Part shown: positions 16,232 to 25,696 of the stretch, one piece after another
How positions within the stretch are numbered: the first letter of the stretch is position 1
How the letters are laid out: every line of letters starts with the position of its first letter
Source: DATFKA01 sp042095835
GTDB taxonomy: Bacteria; Bacteroidota; Bacteroidia; Chitinophagales; Saprospiraceae
Assembly: GCA_042095835.1 (NCBI GenBank)
Contig: JBELML010000050.1
Coordinates: forward strand, 1 to 37,677
DNA: 37,677 bases
Direction: 5' to 3'
Made by a program: the position numbers and the translations under genes
The notes under the pieces: model-generated
What the model saw: only the letters and a program-made list of their open reading frames with translations
What the model was told of the DNA's origin: nothing
Database searches by the model: none

Positions 16232-18625
16232 ATGCTTAGACTGACTTCAACACTGTTGCTCTCTATATCCCTTTCTTTTCTTCTTCAAGCACAGAATGCT
16301 TCTAATTTTAATACAACTGTATTATCTGTAACCGATGACTACAACATCGGTGACCGCAGCTATAACGAAGTTTGGGGCTTTACAGATAGAAATGGCCTTG
16401 AATATGCCATTCTTGGTGGTCGAGAGCGCACCATCATCTATGAAATAGATAAGCCAAAAGACCCGATTGAAGTAGCGAATATCCCAGGCCCTAATTCTAT
16501 TTGGCGCGATATGAAATCGTTTGGGGATTATATCTATGTGGTAGCTGATCGTGGTACAGAGGGTTTATTAATCATAGACATGAGCGAAGCACCCGGAAAT
16601 ATTACCTTTTCAAATTGGAAGCCCTTTCTCACCGTAAATGGAGATACGCGAACCCTTGAAAAATGCCATAATCTCTATATCGACGAAAATGGGATCGCCT
16701 ATTTGTCGGGTTGCAATGTCAATGGCGGTGGAGTGCTGATGGTCGATCTAGCTACGGAGCCTGGAGTACCTCAATTTATAGGCCCTGCTACTTCTCGGTA
16801 TTCGCACGATGTCTTTGTGAGAGGCGATACCGTCTACAGTTCTGATCTGTCCGATGGTTTCTTTTCCATCACCGATGTCAGCAACAAGCAGGCCCCTCGC
16901 CTATTGGCAACCCAGCAGACGACTCGTACCTTTACCCATAATGTCTGGTTATCAGATGATGGTAATTACCTTTTCACTACGGATGAAAAACCAGATGCTT
17001 TTATTGATGCCTACGATATATCAGATCTAGAAGATATCAAACTGGTAGACACCTATCGACCGATCGATACTGAAAATACAGGCGTCATACCACATAATGT
17101 GCATTACAAAGATGGCTTTTTGGTCATCTCCTACTATTCAGATGGTATCCGAATTGTGGATGCATCACGACCCGAAAATTTAATTGAAGTTGGAGGTTAT
17201 GATACTACTCCTAAGACAGGGAGCCAAGATGGCTGTTGGGGTGCTTTCCCTTATTTACCCTCAGGTCTGGTATTGGCCTCTGATATGAATTTTGGCTTAT
17301 TTGTATTAGAAATAGATTATAAAAGAGCCGCCTATTTAGAAGGTATCGTGACTGATGCGCTCACTGGATTGGCCCTCAATGATGTGGAAATCACCATTCA
17401 ATCACCAGCACCTAATTTTGAAACAACCGCCCCAAATGGTAGCTATCGAACCGGGCATTCTGAAGGAGGTACGTTCAGGGTTACTTATGATAAAGCGGGC
17501 TATAACCCAGTGGTTGTTGAAACGGAGTTCATAAATGGGGAGATCACAATCCAAGATATCGAAATGAATAGTCTCGAATCCCGCGAAATCAGCGGTACTA
17601 TTCGTACCGAAGATGGCTCGGGCATTCCTGGTAATGTCAGCGTTTATGGTAGAGGAGAGACTTATACAGCCCAAGCAGACGAAAATGGTAATTTTATCCT
17701 CAACAGCGTACCTGTAAACGTATACAATGTAACTATTGGAGCATGGGGCTACCAAGAGCAGTTTATCAAAAATCTCAAATTGGAAGATAATGACATCATC
17801 AATGTCACCCTTATAGAAGGCTATCAGGATGGCTTTGCAGCAGACCAGGGCTGGATCGTTGAATCTGATGCAAGTACTGGAGATTGGGAACGAGAAGTAC
17901 CCATTGGAACGGCCTTTGAAGGCGAGGTTATCAATCCAGCGGAAGATGATCCTGATGATAATGGCAACTTTGCATTTGTAACTGACAATGAATTGGGGGC
18001 CTTCAATGAATATGATGTTGATAATGGCACGGTCACTTTGTCATCGCCCATTTTTGATCTTAGCCAATATGAGAATCCTTTACTGAGCTATTCTACTTGG
18101 TTTTATAATGGTGGCGATTTCAGCACCCTTAATGATGACCTCTCCATCTATTTAAGCAATGGTGATTCGACTATTTTATTGGAGCAGATCACTACCAACT
18201 CCGAGGAATGGAGAGTCTCTACCTTTGAATTGAAAGACCTGATTAGCTTATCAGAAACGATGCAATTGGTGGTACAAACAGCTGACCTTGGGGAGCAGCA
18301 CCTAGTGGAAGCTGGATTTGATGCCTTTCAAATCGTCGATCAAACCACCACTAGTAATGAAAATTTGCTAAATACAGCTGCTGAGGTTCAAATCATACCG
18401 AATCCATTTAGTCAAACCTTTGATCTAAGGTACCAACTGCCTGAGCTTGCCGGTCAAGCTCAATTGAGGATTTTAAATCAACTTGGGCAAATACAGCATC
18501 AGGAAATTTTATCTTCTAATTCCCATCAAATTCAGCTATCTCTTTCGATCCCAAGTGGAATTTACTATCTTCAAATTATTCATCCTGAGGGAGGACAAAT
18601 CACTAAACGCCTCATAAAACAGTAA
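16232..18625 (+). CDS. Secreted LVIVD/choice-of-anchor-B family protein with T9SS sorting domain
   Basis: About 797 residues, exported via T9SS. It has a signal peptide (MLRLTSTLLLSISLSFLLQAQ), then a propeller-like choice-of-anchor-B region of about 350 residues with repeats such as GLLIIDMSEAP, GFFSITDVSNKQAPRLL, DAYDISDLEDIKLVDTY and GIRIVDASRPENLIEVG. Two carboxypeptidase-regulatory-like Ig-type domains follow (AYLEGIVTDALTGLALNDV and REISGTIRTEDGSGIPGNV), then a jelly-roll-like region, perhaps MAM-like (LSSPIFDLSQYENPLLSYS). The last 80 residues are a type-A sorting domain (VQIIPNPFSQTFDLRY, GIYYLQI, TKRLIKQ at the end). The frame extends to a TTG at 16199, but the ATG at 16232 fits the signal peptide. 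The role is probably surface-associated; no catalytic site was seen. Confidence 0.9.
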   Translation: MLRLTSTLLLSISLSFLLQAQNASNFNTTVLSVTDDYNIGDRSYNEVWGFTDRNGLEYAILGGRERTIIYEIDKPKDPIEVANIPGPNSIWRDMKSFGDYIYVVADRGTEGLLIIDMSEAPGNITFSNWKPFLTVNGDTRTLEKCHNLYIDENGIAYLSGCNVNGGGVLMVDLATEPGVPQFIGPATSRYSHDVFVRGDTVYSSDLSDGFFSITDVSNKQAPRLLATQQTTRTFTHNVWLSDDGNYLFTTDEKPDAFIDAYDISDLEDIKLVDTYRPIDTENTGVIPHNVHYKDGFLVISYYSDGIRIVDASRPENLIEVGGYDTTPKTGSQDGCWGAFPYLPSGLVLASDMNFGLFVLEIDYKRAAYLEGIVTDALTGLALNDVEITIQSPAPNFETTAPNGSYRTGHSEGGTFRVTYDKAGYNPVVVETEFINGEITIQDIEMNSLESREISGTIRTEDGSGIPGNVSVYGRGETYTAQADENGNFILNSVPVNVYNVTIGAWGYQEQFIKNLKLEDNDIINVTLIEGYQDGFAADQGWIVESDASTGDWEREVPIGTAFEGEVINPAEDDPDDNGNFAFVTDNELGAFNEYDVDNGTVTLSSPIFDLSQYENPLLSYSTWFYNGGDFSTLNDDLSIYLSNGDSTILLEQITTNSEEWRVSTFELKDLISLSETMQLVVQTADLGEQHLVEAGFDAFQIVDQTTTSNENLLNTAAEVQIIPNPFSQTFDLRYQLPELAGQAQLRILNQLGQIQHQEILSSNSHQIQLSLSIPSGIYYLQIIHPEGGQITKRLIKQ

Positions 18626-18660
18626 CTGATATTAAACCTATAGAAGATATCGATGCTTTT

Positions 18661-18960
18661 TTGCAAGGAAACTTATCCAATGAGCGAATGCAAGCCTTTG
18701 AAAAAGCTATAGTTGAAGACGAGGAGCTTCAATTGCAGGTCAATACCAGAAGATTGGAGTTGAAAGCCTATGGTCGTTTGGAGGAATACTTTGGGGAGGA
18801 AGAACAAAGTGCTTTACCACACAAAACCTGGTTAGCCTCCTTGTTTTCCTCTGCGATGCTTATTGGTTCCTATTGGGCTCAGGCCAAATCTTATGAATCT
18901 AAAGAGGGTCGCTCCAAAACTGATAAAAAAGACCTTGCTCCTCCTGGTGCCGGAAGTTAA
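18661..18960 (+). CDS. Small hypothetical protein, start uncertain
   Basis: Up to about 110 residues. The N-terminal half (DIDAFLQGNLSNERMQAFEKAI, then DEELQLQVNTRR) resembles the opening of Bacteroidota anti-sigma-factor-like proteins, which count residues in a short cytoplasmic helix bundle. A weak hydrophobic segment follows (WLASLFSSAMLIGSYWAQA) and then a charged tail. The nominal start is a TTG at 18661, yet the family-like sequence continues upstream in frame (TDIKPIEDIDAF from 18625) with no ATG, GTG or TTG; an ATT at 18631 is the only near-start. Either a rare ATT start is used or the start codon was lost. It is squeezed between the T9SS gene and queG (9 bases before queG). Confidence 0.55.
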   Translation: MQGNLSNERMQAFEKAIVEDEELQLQVNTRRLELKAYGRLEEYFGEEEQSALPHKTWLASLFSSAMLIGSYWAQAKSYESKEGRSKTDKKDLAPPGAGS

Positions 18961-18969
18961 AAGCTAGAA

Positions 18970-19911
18970 ATGGATACTGCGCAACGTAGTCATATCATCA
19001 AGTCTCTTGCCTATGATTTGGGTTTTTCCTTTGTAGGGATAGCCAAAGCTGAGTTTATGGAGGAGGAAGCCTTTAGGTTGGAAAATTGGCTCAAGGAGGG
19101 GCGCCAGGGTAAAATGCATTATCTAGAAAATCATTTCGATAAAAGGGTCAACCCTAGCTTATTGGTGCCTGGTGCGAAGTCCGTTATCACCCTACTCTAC
19201 AACTATCATAATCCAGAAAAACAAAAGGATGAAACTGCACCGAAGATAAGCCAGTATGCCTACGGAAAAGATTATCACCACATCCTCAAGGCCAAACTCA
19301 GACTACTATTAGAGCATATCCAACAGCAAATTGGCCAAACGGTAGCTGGTAGAGCTTTTGTAGATTCCGCTCCTGTCCTCGAAAGAGATTGGGCTAAACG
19401 CTCTGGTACTGGATGGGTGGGAAAAAACACCCTGCTCATCCATCCCAAGGCAGGTTCTTATTTCTTTCTCACCGAGCTAATTATCGATTTAGAATTGGAC
19501 TATGATGGTCCGATTAAAGATTATTGCGGCACTTGTACCAAATGCATTGATGCCTGCCCGACGGAGGCGATTGATGCAGAAGGCTATGTCATGGATGGTA
19601 GCAAATGTATTTCCTACCTGACCATAGAGTTGAAAGAAGCGCTACCTTCTGAATTTCAAGGAAAAATGGACAATTGGATGTTTGGCTGTGATATCTGTCA
19701 GGAAGTCTGCCCCTGGAATCGATTTTCAAAACGACATCAGGAACCGGACTTTGAGCCACATCCTGACTTACTCGAGATGAGTAAATCAGAATGGCTCGAA
19801 ATCACCGAAGAGACTTTCCGGAAAATCTTTAAAAAATCGGCTGTAAAACGTACCAAATTCAGTGGTTTACAACGAAATATTGCTTTCCTAGATTTGGATC
19901 AATCCAAATAA
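18970..19911 (+). CDS. queG: Epoxyqueuosine reductase
   Basis: Catalyses the last step of queuosine synthesis, reducing epoxyqueuosine in tRNA with a cobalamin cofactor and two [4Fe-4S] clusters. The first cluster motif is C186-GT-C189-TK-C192-IDA-C196-P; the second set is CDICQEVCPWN. The family's catalytic aspartate lies in FVDSAPVLERDWA (Asp132), and SGTGWVGKNTLLIHP is a typical QueG signature. At 313 residues it matches the usual length. It ends 5 bases before the convergent DUF885-like gene. With miaA about 5 kb upstream, this region holds two anticodon-loop modification enzymes, but they are in different transcription units. Confidence 0.96.
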   Translation: MDTAQRSHIIKSLAYDLGFSFVGIAKAEFMEEEAFRLENWLKEGRQGKMHYLENHFDKRVNPSLLVPGAKSVITLLYNYHNPEKQKDETAPKISQYAYGKDYHHILKAKLRLLLEHIQQQIGQTVAGRAFVDSAPVLERDWAKRSGTGWVGKNTLLIHPKAGSYFFLTELIIDLELDYDGPIKDYCGTCTKCIDACPTEAIDAEGYVMDGSKCISYLTIELKEALPSEFQGKMDNWMFGCDICQEVCPWNRFSKRHQEPDFEPHPDLLEMSKSEWLEITEETFRKIFKKSAVKRTKFSGLQRNIAFLDLDQSK

Positions 19912-19916
19912 GTGTG

Positions 19917-21575
19917 CTATTCATTTCTCCCAGAAATACCACTCAAATGTCCCTCCATTCCTGTCATTTCCCAATGTCCTAGAGCGATCGGAATATTGCC
20001 CATACTATTGAGATGATCAAAAAAACCTTTGGTCTCGAATGCTACTGCTGCATTTTCTTTTACTTTGGCATAATCAGCCATAGCTGCTTCGAGTTGATAT
20101 TTACCAGTGATATAACTCGTACCGTAGCCAGGTTGACGCAAGTAGAGATGCTGCTCAAAAAGAAGCAACTCTTTTTCGGTTTTCATCCAACCGCGAGGAG
20201 TGTATTCAGAATGGATTCCTCCGGCCTCCTCGCTAGTCATTTCATTGGCATGCGCGTACAGAGAACCTAATCCTCTTGCAGCACGCTGGGCGATCATAAT
20301 ATAAACGATCTCGCGGACTCGCGGATTATCGTCATATAAACCAGCCTGCATAAACATTTCCTCCACTGCCGTAGCCGTACCTTCATTTCTCGAATCAAAA
20401 ATGTTATACAAAAGTGGTCCTTTGCGGATTTCACTTTTATGAGGCTCCGTATCCATCCTTGCTAATTCAAACCAATGGTAAAAGTGAGAATAGAGTGGTC
20501 TTTGGTCTAGGTGAGCGGTAATCCAGAAAAAGTTACGGGTCTCTTTAGGTACAAAGCCACCAAGGTGTGCCCTCAAGGCCGGCTCGAAATAATCTTTAAC
20601 CGTCACAATGTCCTGATCTGCTAAAAAATTTAATAGACTTTGCGCAGAGGCTTCGGCCATTTTATCATAAGCTTCCGGACTATCTGCGGCTACTAGTTGT
20701 GGTAGATTTCGGTTTCTATGCTCTTCTAACTTTAGAGAGGACCATGCTCTAGCTAATTCTCTTCTTAGAATCATCACTTCATCCTCCCAAGTTAAAGGTA
20801 CGAGGTGTACATTTTGTAGATACCATGAATAGTTTTCTTTACCTATACCTGATGGACCATTTTTGCTGGGGGCTTTTTCTTCCAACCAGGTCGCTAGAGC
20901 ATCTGTTGATTGTATAACTTCATCAATTAAACCTAGAATCTCTTGATCTTGGGCTAATCCATCTCTGGATTTAATCGCTTCCAGGTTTCGACTTTGACTC
21001 TTGATATCTCTAATCCCCGCTACCCAAAGGTCGCGTGCATTACCTGTAAGGTTTTGCTTGGCTTGATCATTTAAAGGAGGAATGACCTTAAGGTCTGCAA
21101 TTAGTTGCGTACGCGCTGCATCAGCAAGCGGAAAATCGTAAGTCCATATCTCGGTGGTGGCATGGTGAGTAGGTCCTTCGTGAGCAGGTACATCACTTCT
21201 AGACATCCAGAGAGATTTGTAATAAGCGGGATCTCTTTCCCAGGGCTTCAGAATCCGATCATTAAAATCGTAGCCATTCATTTCAGCCCAGACGATCATC
21301 CAATCTACCTTTTCTGGGATAGACCAAGCGGCAGTATCAATGGCTAATAGTTGGCTTTGTAGCTGCTCAAATTGAGGTCTCCGAGTTTGGAAGCCTGCCT
21401 TGGTATAGTCCGGCGCTCCCTCTAACATAGGTGGTGTTTCAAAACTGCGCCAATCTTTAAAAAGTTGGACCAAATCCTGGTAGTCTGTTTTAGTCGCTAT
21501 TTCAATACTTGGTGTAGTGGTACTTTGGCAGGAGAACATGATAAAAGGCAAACAAAGAAGGATGAAATATCGCAT
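19917..21575 (-). CDS. DUF885-like lipoprotein
   Basis: A 552-residue exported protein. The N-terminus MRYFILLCLPFIMFSC ends in a lipobox with Cys16, so it should be lipid-anchored. The body is mostly helical and recalls the DUF885 family of putative metallopeptidase-like proteins: ITAHLDQRPLYSHFYHWFELAR, RNEGTATAVEEMFMQAGL (where a Glu-Gly replaces the more usual EGWA) and IAQRAARGLGSLYAHANEM. A classic HExxH motif was not seen, so peptidase activity is not claimed. It is first in position but last in transcription order of a minus-strand series with the hydrolase upstream (gap of about 90 bases). Function unknown. Confidence 0.7.
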   Translation of the reverse strand: MRYFILLCLPFIMFSCQSTTTPSIEIATKTDYQDLVQLFKDWRSFETPPMLEGAPDYTKAGFQTRRPQFEQLQSQLLAIDTAAWSIPEKVDWMIVWAEMNGYDFNDRILKPWERDPAYYKSLWMSRSDVPAHEGPTHHATTEIWTYDFPLADAARTQLIADLKVIPPLNDQAKQNLTGNARDLWVAGIRDIKSQSRNLEAIKSRDGLAQDQEILGLIDEVIQSTDALATWLEEKAPSKNGPSGIGKENYSWYLQNVHLVPLTWEDEVMILRRELARAWSSLKLEEHRNRNLPQLVAADSPEAYDKMAEASAQSLLNFLADQDIVTVKDYFEPALRAHLGGFVPKETRNFFWITAHLDQRPLYSHFYHWFELARMDTEPHKSEIRKGPLLYNIFDSRNEGTATAVEEMFMQAGLYDDNPRVREIVYIMIAQRAARGLGSLYAHANEMTSEEAGGIHSEYTPRGWMKTEKELLLFEQHLYLRQPGYGTSYITGKYQLEAAMADYAKVKENAAVAFETKGFFDHLNSMGNIPIALGHWEMTGMEGHLSGISGRNE

Positions 21576-21664
21576 GATTGTGTATTGGTTTTTCTAAAAA
21601 AGCGGAATGCGGCTCTAAAATAGCCGCTGTGACAAGGATATTCAAAATTTACTCCTAAAAAAAG

Positions 21665-22630
21665 TTATTCCAATTGATCCAGAAAGTCCAAAGCCGCTTT
21701 TCTAGAGGCAAGCATTCCCTTTTGAGTGCCTTCGTTGGTACCACCAAATTTGAATCGGTGCTTTTTAATGGGTCTCAATCGCATAGTTTGGCTAGTAACG
21801 ACCTCATTAGCTTGAGGTACACGATCTTCCCACCAAAATAATTGATGACCACAATTTTCATACGCTACATGTTTAATGCGCTGGTTTTGTCCTTCCGTAA
21901 TTGCTCGATTTTGTAAAATCAAACTCATCTGATAAGCTGGCCAGACAGAATCTGCTTTTCCTGAGAGTAATAATATAGGACAAGTTGATCGCTCAATTTT
22001 AATAATGGATTGATCTAGCATAGCAGTATCCGCTAAAATGGGTTCTATGTATTTACCATATTTAAGTGTTCCTGCCGGATCATCAAACCTTTTAATATTG
22101 GCAAAAGGTATTTCCTCTCCTTCTAATGTCCAGGAAGAGTGATAGGCTTTATTTTCCGGCACACCCACATGGTTGGGAATCACCAAGCAGCTAGGCGAAT
22201 AGGCAATGAGCCCGTCGATCCTGTCAAAATAGGAAGCGTAACTAAGCGCGTATTCCGCTCCTTTTGAGATACCCATGAGTACGATTTTCCTATTTGGAAA
22301 ACGCTTTTGAGCCCAGACGATACAATTGTTCAAATATTCTAATGGAACTGCTTCTAGTTGAGGGACTAGATCTGCATAACCAAAGTAAGCAATGGATAAG
22401 ACATCATAGCCTGATTTTACTAATCCAAACAGCGCTTCTTGCTTGATAAACCCAGGTCTGGAGCCTGGCACTAAAACAATTAAAACCTTGTCCTCATTTC
22501 CCTGCTTTTCCATTAACTGAGCATAGACGCCAGCTTCTTCAATACTAGTAATGGTCAAATCTGAAGGCAAAGGTGATTGACAAGAAAAAACAGCGAAAGC
22601 AAGTAGCAGAATAATACTTCTAGGTGGCAT
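21665..22630 (-). CDS. Alpha/beta hydrolase lipoprotein (BAAT C-terminal-like)
   Basis: A 321-residue serine hydrolase. The N-terminal SIILLLAFAVFSC with Cys17 is a lipobox. The nucleophile elbow is G120-I-S122-K-G124 (KIVLMGISKGAEYALSYAS), the pattern of acyl-CoA thioester hydrolase/BAAT C-terminal domains. A likely acid is the Asp of LLLSGKADSVWPAYQMS and a likely His is in ENCGHQLFWWEDR, which completes a triad. FGGTNEGTQKGMLASRKAALDFL near the end is also typical of that family. The substrate is unknown; the envelope location makes a detoxifying or catabolic role more likely than bile-acid-type conjugation. Confidence 0.85.
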   Translation of the reverse strand: MPPRSIILLLAFAVFSCQSPLPSDLTITSIEEAGVYAQLMEKQGNEDKVLIVLVPGSRPGFIKQEALFGLVKSGYDVLSIAYFGYADLVPQLEAVPLEYLNNCIVWAQKRFPNRKIVLMGISKGAEYALSYASYFDRIDGLIAYSPSCLVIPNHVGVPENKAYHSSWTLEGEEIPFANIKRFDDPAGTLKYGKYIEPILADTAMLDQSIIKIERSTCPILLLSGKADSVWPAYQMSLILQNRAITEGQNQRIKHVAYENCGHQLFWWEDRVPQANEVVTSQTMRLRPIKKHRFKFGGTNEGTQKGMLASRKAALDFLDQLE

Positions 22631-22684
22631 GAGAAAAGGTTTTGATACTACCTTATCTATCGCAAAAAACTTGATAAATATTAT

Positions 22685-24316
22685 CTAGTTTAATTGTTGT
22701 CCTTTGATGGCACTTGCCGTCACTCTAGCGGTAATTAGGCAACCTCCCAGGAAAGTCCCTTCTAGTGAACGGCGGCCGTGCATGCCTCCTCCCCCAAAAC
22801 CTGCCGCCTCGCCAATAGCGTATAAGCCCGGAATAGTTTCCTGACTAGCCTTAGCATTGGCTTTGGTCAAAACTTTCCCTTCCAAATCCGTCTGTATACC
22901 GCCTAGACTTTTCCTAGAAAGGATAAACTCTCGGAGAGCAATCAGAGGATAGGCATCTTTATCATTAATGGCTTGAAAATTGCAAGTGCGGACTTTGTCT
23001 CCTCGGTACTGCCTTGCCTTATGTATCAATTGCAGTTGTTTGTCGGTGGTTTTTTGAGGACCTAGAGCTACTTGAGCGTCATAATCGTCAATAGATTTTT
23101 GCACTTTATCCAATTGCACATGGTTCTCACCGGTAAGGGCATTCATTTTTTCTACCAGCTCTTCAACCGAATAGGCTACGATTACATCTTCGCATTTCTC
23201 AATGACCTCTTCTACCAGTTTTTTATTGCCTGTCATCAGCGTCTGGTAGATAAACTTCAGGAATTTTTTGTCCCGGACCAAAGGGTTAGACTCCGAGCCA
23301 GATATCGCAAACTCTTTGTAGGCAATTTTTCTATTCATAATCTGCCAGGAATACTTCACCGGCTCTTGGCAAATCCGTTCGATAATAAAGCGGGTGTCAT
23401 AGGCCGTAATTAAGGGCGTAGGCCCAAAACGCTCGCCCTGGTAGTTCAACCAAATAGCCGATTTACAGGGCACCAAACTCAAGCCATGATCCTTTTTACG
23501 TGGAGAATGGTGACGGATTCCTGCTGCGTAATTCCATTGTTTTTCTAGATTCACCACGCTCCCATTAATGCGATCAGTCGCATCATGTAAATCACCAATC
23601 GCCAATGGATGGGCACCATTCAAAATGATATCTGGAGGTGTACCAAAGGCTTGGGTATCCCAATTTTCTCGAACTTTATCTATACTGCCGTTGATCCCAC
23701 CAGTAGCTACAATAATATGCTCTCCATAAGCTTCAAAAGGAATTTCACTGCCTTCCTGCACACCGCGTACGCCCGTGCAAGTCTTGTTTTCTACAATCAA
23801 ATCCTGTACTCTATGCTCGAATAAATAATCGATATTATCGGCATTTTTATGGGCCTGCATCAAACGAATCATGCGGTAAGTCAGCTCCCAGCCTGTTCCC
23901 CAGACCATATGAAACCTAGGGACGGAATTACCTTGGCGATGAAGGCCTCTTTCTACCCAATTGAGTACTGGGAAAAAGCTAAATCCTTTCTTTCTCATCC
24001 AATCATAGCCGTGCGGCGTAGACAAGTGGATATACTGTTCTGCCCATTTTTTGCCCCAGACTTCTCCTTCATCAAACTCTGCAAAAGAGAACCAATCTGA
24101 CATGGCCAGATCAATGCTATCCTTGATCCCTCTTGATCGTTGCAATTTTGAATTTACAAAGAACATCCCCCCAAAAGCCCATTTGGCAAGGCCACCAAAG
24201 TTTTCACGTTTATCGCGATCTATAATCAATATTTTATGCCCAGCGTCTAGAAGTTCATAGGCGGTGATAATGCCTGCAATACCACCGCCCACGATTACTG
24301 TATCGTATTTTGTCAT
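22685..24316 (-). CDS. FAD-binding dehydrogenase (fumarate-reductase/KstD-like flavoprotein)
   Basis: A 543-residue flavoprotein. The N-terminal dinucleotide-binding fold reads TVIVGGGIAGIITAYELLDAG with the acidic end in LIIDRD. GGLAKWAFGGMFFVN follows, then a second FAD motif IIVATGGINGS, and near the C-terminus YAIGEAAGFGGGGMHGRRSLEGTFLGGCLITAR, which closes the FAD domain and matches the family of putative FAD-binding dehydrogenases related to 3-ketosteroid dehydrogenase. No signal peptide is present, so it is cytoplasmic. Its substrate cannot be assigned. It is followed downstream by the alpha/beta hydrolase gene (gap of about 55 bases), so the two may be co-transcribed. Confidence 0.9.
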   Translation of the reverse strand: MTKYDTVIVGGGIAGIITAYELLDAGHKILIIDRDKRENFGGLAKWAFGGMFFVNSKLQRSRGIKDSIDLAMSDWFSFAEFDEGEVWGKKWAEQYIHLSTPHGYDWMRKKGFSFFPVLNWVERGLHRQGNSVPRFHMVWGTGWELTYRMIRLMQAHKNADNIDYLFEHRVQDLIVENKTCTGVRGVQEGSEIPFEAYGEHIIVATGGINGSIDKVRENWDTQAFGTPPDIILNGAHPLAIGDLHDATDRINGSVVNLEKQWNYAAGIRHHSPRKKDHGLSLVPCKSAIWLNYQGERFGPTPLITAYDTRFIIERICQEPVKYSWQIMNRKIAYKEFAISGSESNPLVRDKKFLKFIYQTLMTGNKKLVEEVIEKCEDVIVAYSVEELVEKMNALTGENHVQLDKVQKSIDDYDAQVALGPQKTTDKQLQLIHKARQYRGDKVRTCNFQAINDKDAYPLIALREFILSRKSLGGIQTDLEGKVLTKANAKASQETIPGLYAIGEAAGFGGGGMHGRRSLEGTFLGGCLITARVTASAIKGQQLN

Positions 24317-24387
24317 ATCCTATTCCTAATAATTCGGTTGAAGGGTCTATAATACGATATTTATTTGATATTGAAGTATTATGTTTA

Positions 24388-24547
24388 GAGCGTGTTTAAA
24401 TTTTGTTTTTGGAGATTAAATTTGATGATTTTGTCTCCAGAAAAGGCAAAAAGCGCAGAAATAGCCCAGCTATTGCGAGCATTTTTAACGAATTCTAGGG
24501 GCAAAAGAGCAAATTTTAGCCCGAAGGATAAATTTTTAAACATGCTC
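24388..24547. mobile_element. MITE-like intergenic element, copy B, with terminal inverted repeats
   Basis: A 160-base non-coding element bounded by inverted repeats GAGCGTGTTTAAA (24388-24400) and, read on the other strand, GAGCATGTTTAAA (24535-24547), which differ at one base. Inside is the hairpin AATAGC-cca-GCTATT (24460-24474) within the 73-base block that matches copy A. It ends directly at the stop codon of the beta-lactamase-like gene and has no coding capacity of its own. No target-site duplication could be recognised with certainty. The transposase that might move it is not in the window. Confidence 0.6.
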
Positions 24548-25618
24548 TTACTTCGATATTTTTCTAATGAGTGCTTCGCGTAAATTAGTGGCATCACCAA
24601 AAGAATCGGGGTTAAATTGATCATTATTACTTAAGATAATGATTGTTTTCTTTTGCTCGGTGAGTCGGATAAGGACAACATTGGCACCTAATATACCACC
24701 ACGACGCTCCATAATCATTGGTTTGGCATCAATAAATGGGTAGCGATAATTCCAAACGCTGTATCCGGTATAGTTGTATTCAGGATAAGAGGTGCTTAGT
24801 TTTTTCATAGCATCTGCTCCCAGGAGTTGGCCGGAGTATAGCGCTTGATCCAAGCGGAGCAAATCACCTGCGGTAGCATACATATTACCAGCTGCACCAA
24901 AGTTTTGGATATAGAAAAAGGGATCTTGGGTATATTTTCCTTTTTTAGATACCGTGTAAGTATAGGCAAACTGTTTAGGATATTTCCCGTAGGCTAAAAA
25001 ACCAGTTTCGGTCATAGCCAAGGGGTTGAGTATTCTTTCTTCGACCACCTTTGACCATGGTTTGCCCTCTATTTTTTCAATAATTGCCCCCAGCATAAAA
25101 TAGTCTACATTATTATAATTGAAGTTGCCGAATTGGTCTCCTTTATTTTTCTGTTGACTTAATTGAATCATCTCTTCATTGGAATACATTTTATGATAAA
25201 GCTGATTTGATTCATTTTTTAATCCAGAGATGTGGAGCAATAGATGGTGTGGCGTTATTTTAGAAACATTAGGTAAATCCCAGTCTGGAAACCATGTTCC
25301 TAAACATTGATCTAAAGATAACTTCGCTTCCTGCTCTAACTGCAAAATCACAATAGCCGTAAACAACTTAGTGATGGAAGCAATGGAAAAATGAAAATCC
25401 TTTTGAATCTTTTGGTCGGCCTTTCGATAGCCGAGACCATAAGCTTCGTGAAAAATGGGTTCGCCTTGATCAGCGACTAAAACCACTCCTGAAAAATTCT
25501 GATTATCTACCTGATTTTGGACAATAGCCTCTATATCTTGTACAATTAGAGTGGATGATTCTTGCGCGTTTAAAGCGGATAAACAACAAAAGCAAAGTAG
25601 CACGATAAAAGATCTCAT
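24548..25618 (-). CDS. Serine hydrolase, class C beta-lactamase family
   Basis: A 356-residue exported penicillin-binding-like hydrolase. It has a signal peptide (MRSFIVLLCFCCLSALNAQ). The catalytic motif SxxK is S81-I-T-K84 (FHFSIASITKLFTA), the second motif is Y168-N-N170, and ERRGGILGANVVLIRL provides the third-motif region, although a canonical (K/H)(T/S)G is not obvious. FNYNNVDYFMLGAIIE and MTETGFLAYGKYPK are typical of the family. These proteins are usually esterases or peptidases rather than resistance enzymes, and no resistance role is implied. The 3' end abuts the MITE-like element; an insertion may have trimmed or replaced the original downstream region. Confidence 0.9.
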   Translation of the reverse strand: MRSFIVLLCFCCLSALNAQESSTLIVQDIEAIVQNQVDNQNFSGVVLVADQGEPIFHEAYGLGYRKADQKIQKDFHFSIASITKLFTAIVILQLEQEAKLSLDQCLGTWFPDWDLPNVSKITPHHLLLHISGLKNESNQLYHKMYSNEEMIQLSQQKNKGDQFGNFNYNNVDYFMLGAIIEKIEGKPWSKVVEERILNPLAMTETGFLAYGKYPKQFAYTYTVSKKGKYTQDPFFYIQNFGAAGNMYATAGDLLRLDQALYSGQLLGADAMKKLSTSYPEYNYTGYSVWNYRYPFIDAKPMIMERRGGILGANVVLIRLTEQKKTIIILSNNDQFNPDSFGDATNLREALIRKISK

Positions 25619-25696
25619 AAACTTGTTTTTTATTCAAAGCTGAGGGAAAATGCCTACTCTAGCGTGTCAAAACCCGTTTTGAGACCCATTTTAGAT

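Noticed and set aside
24548..25618. Beta-lactam resistance gene
   Set aside because: The protein has SxxK and YNN motifs but belongs to the broad class-C serine hydrolase family in which most members are esterases or peptidases; there is no sign of a resistance context.
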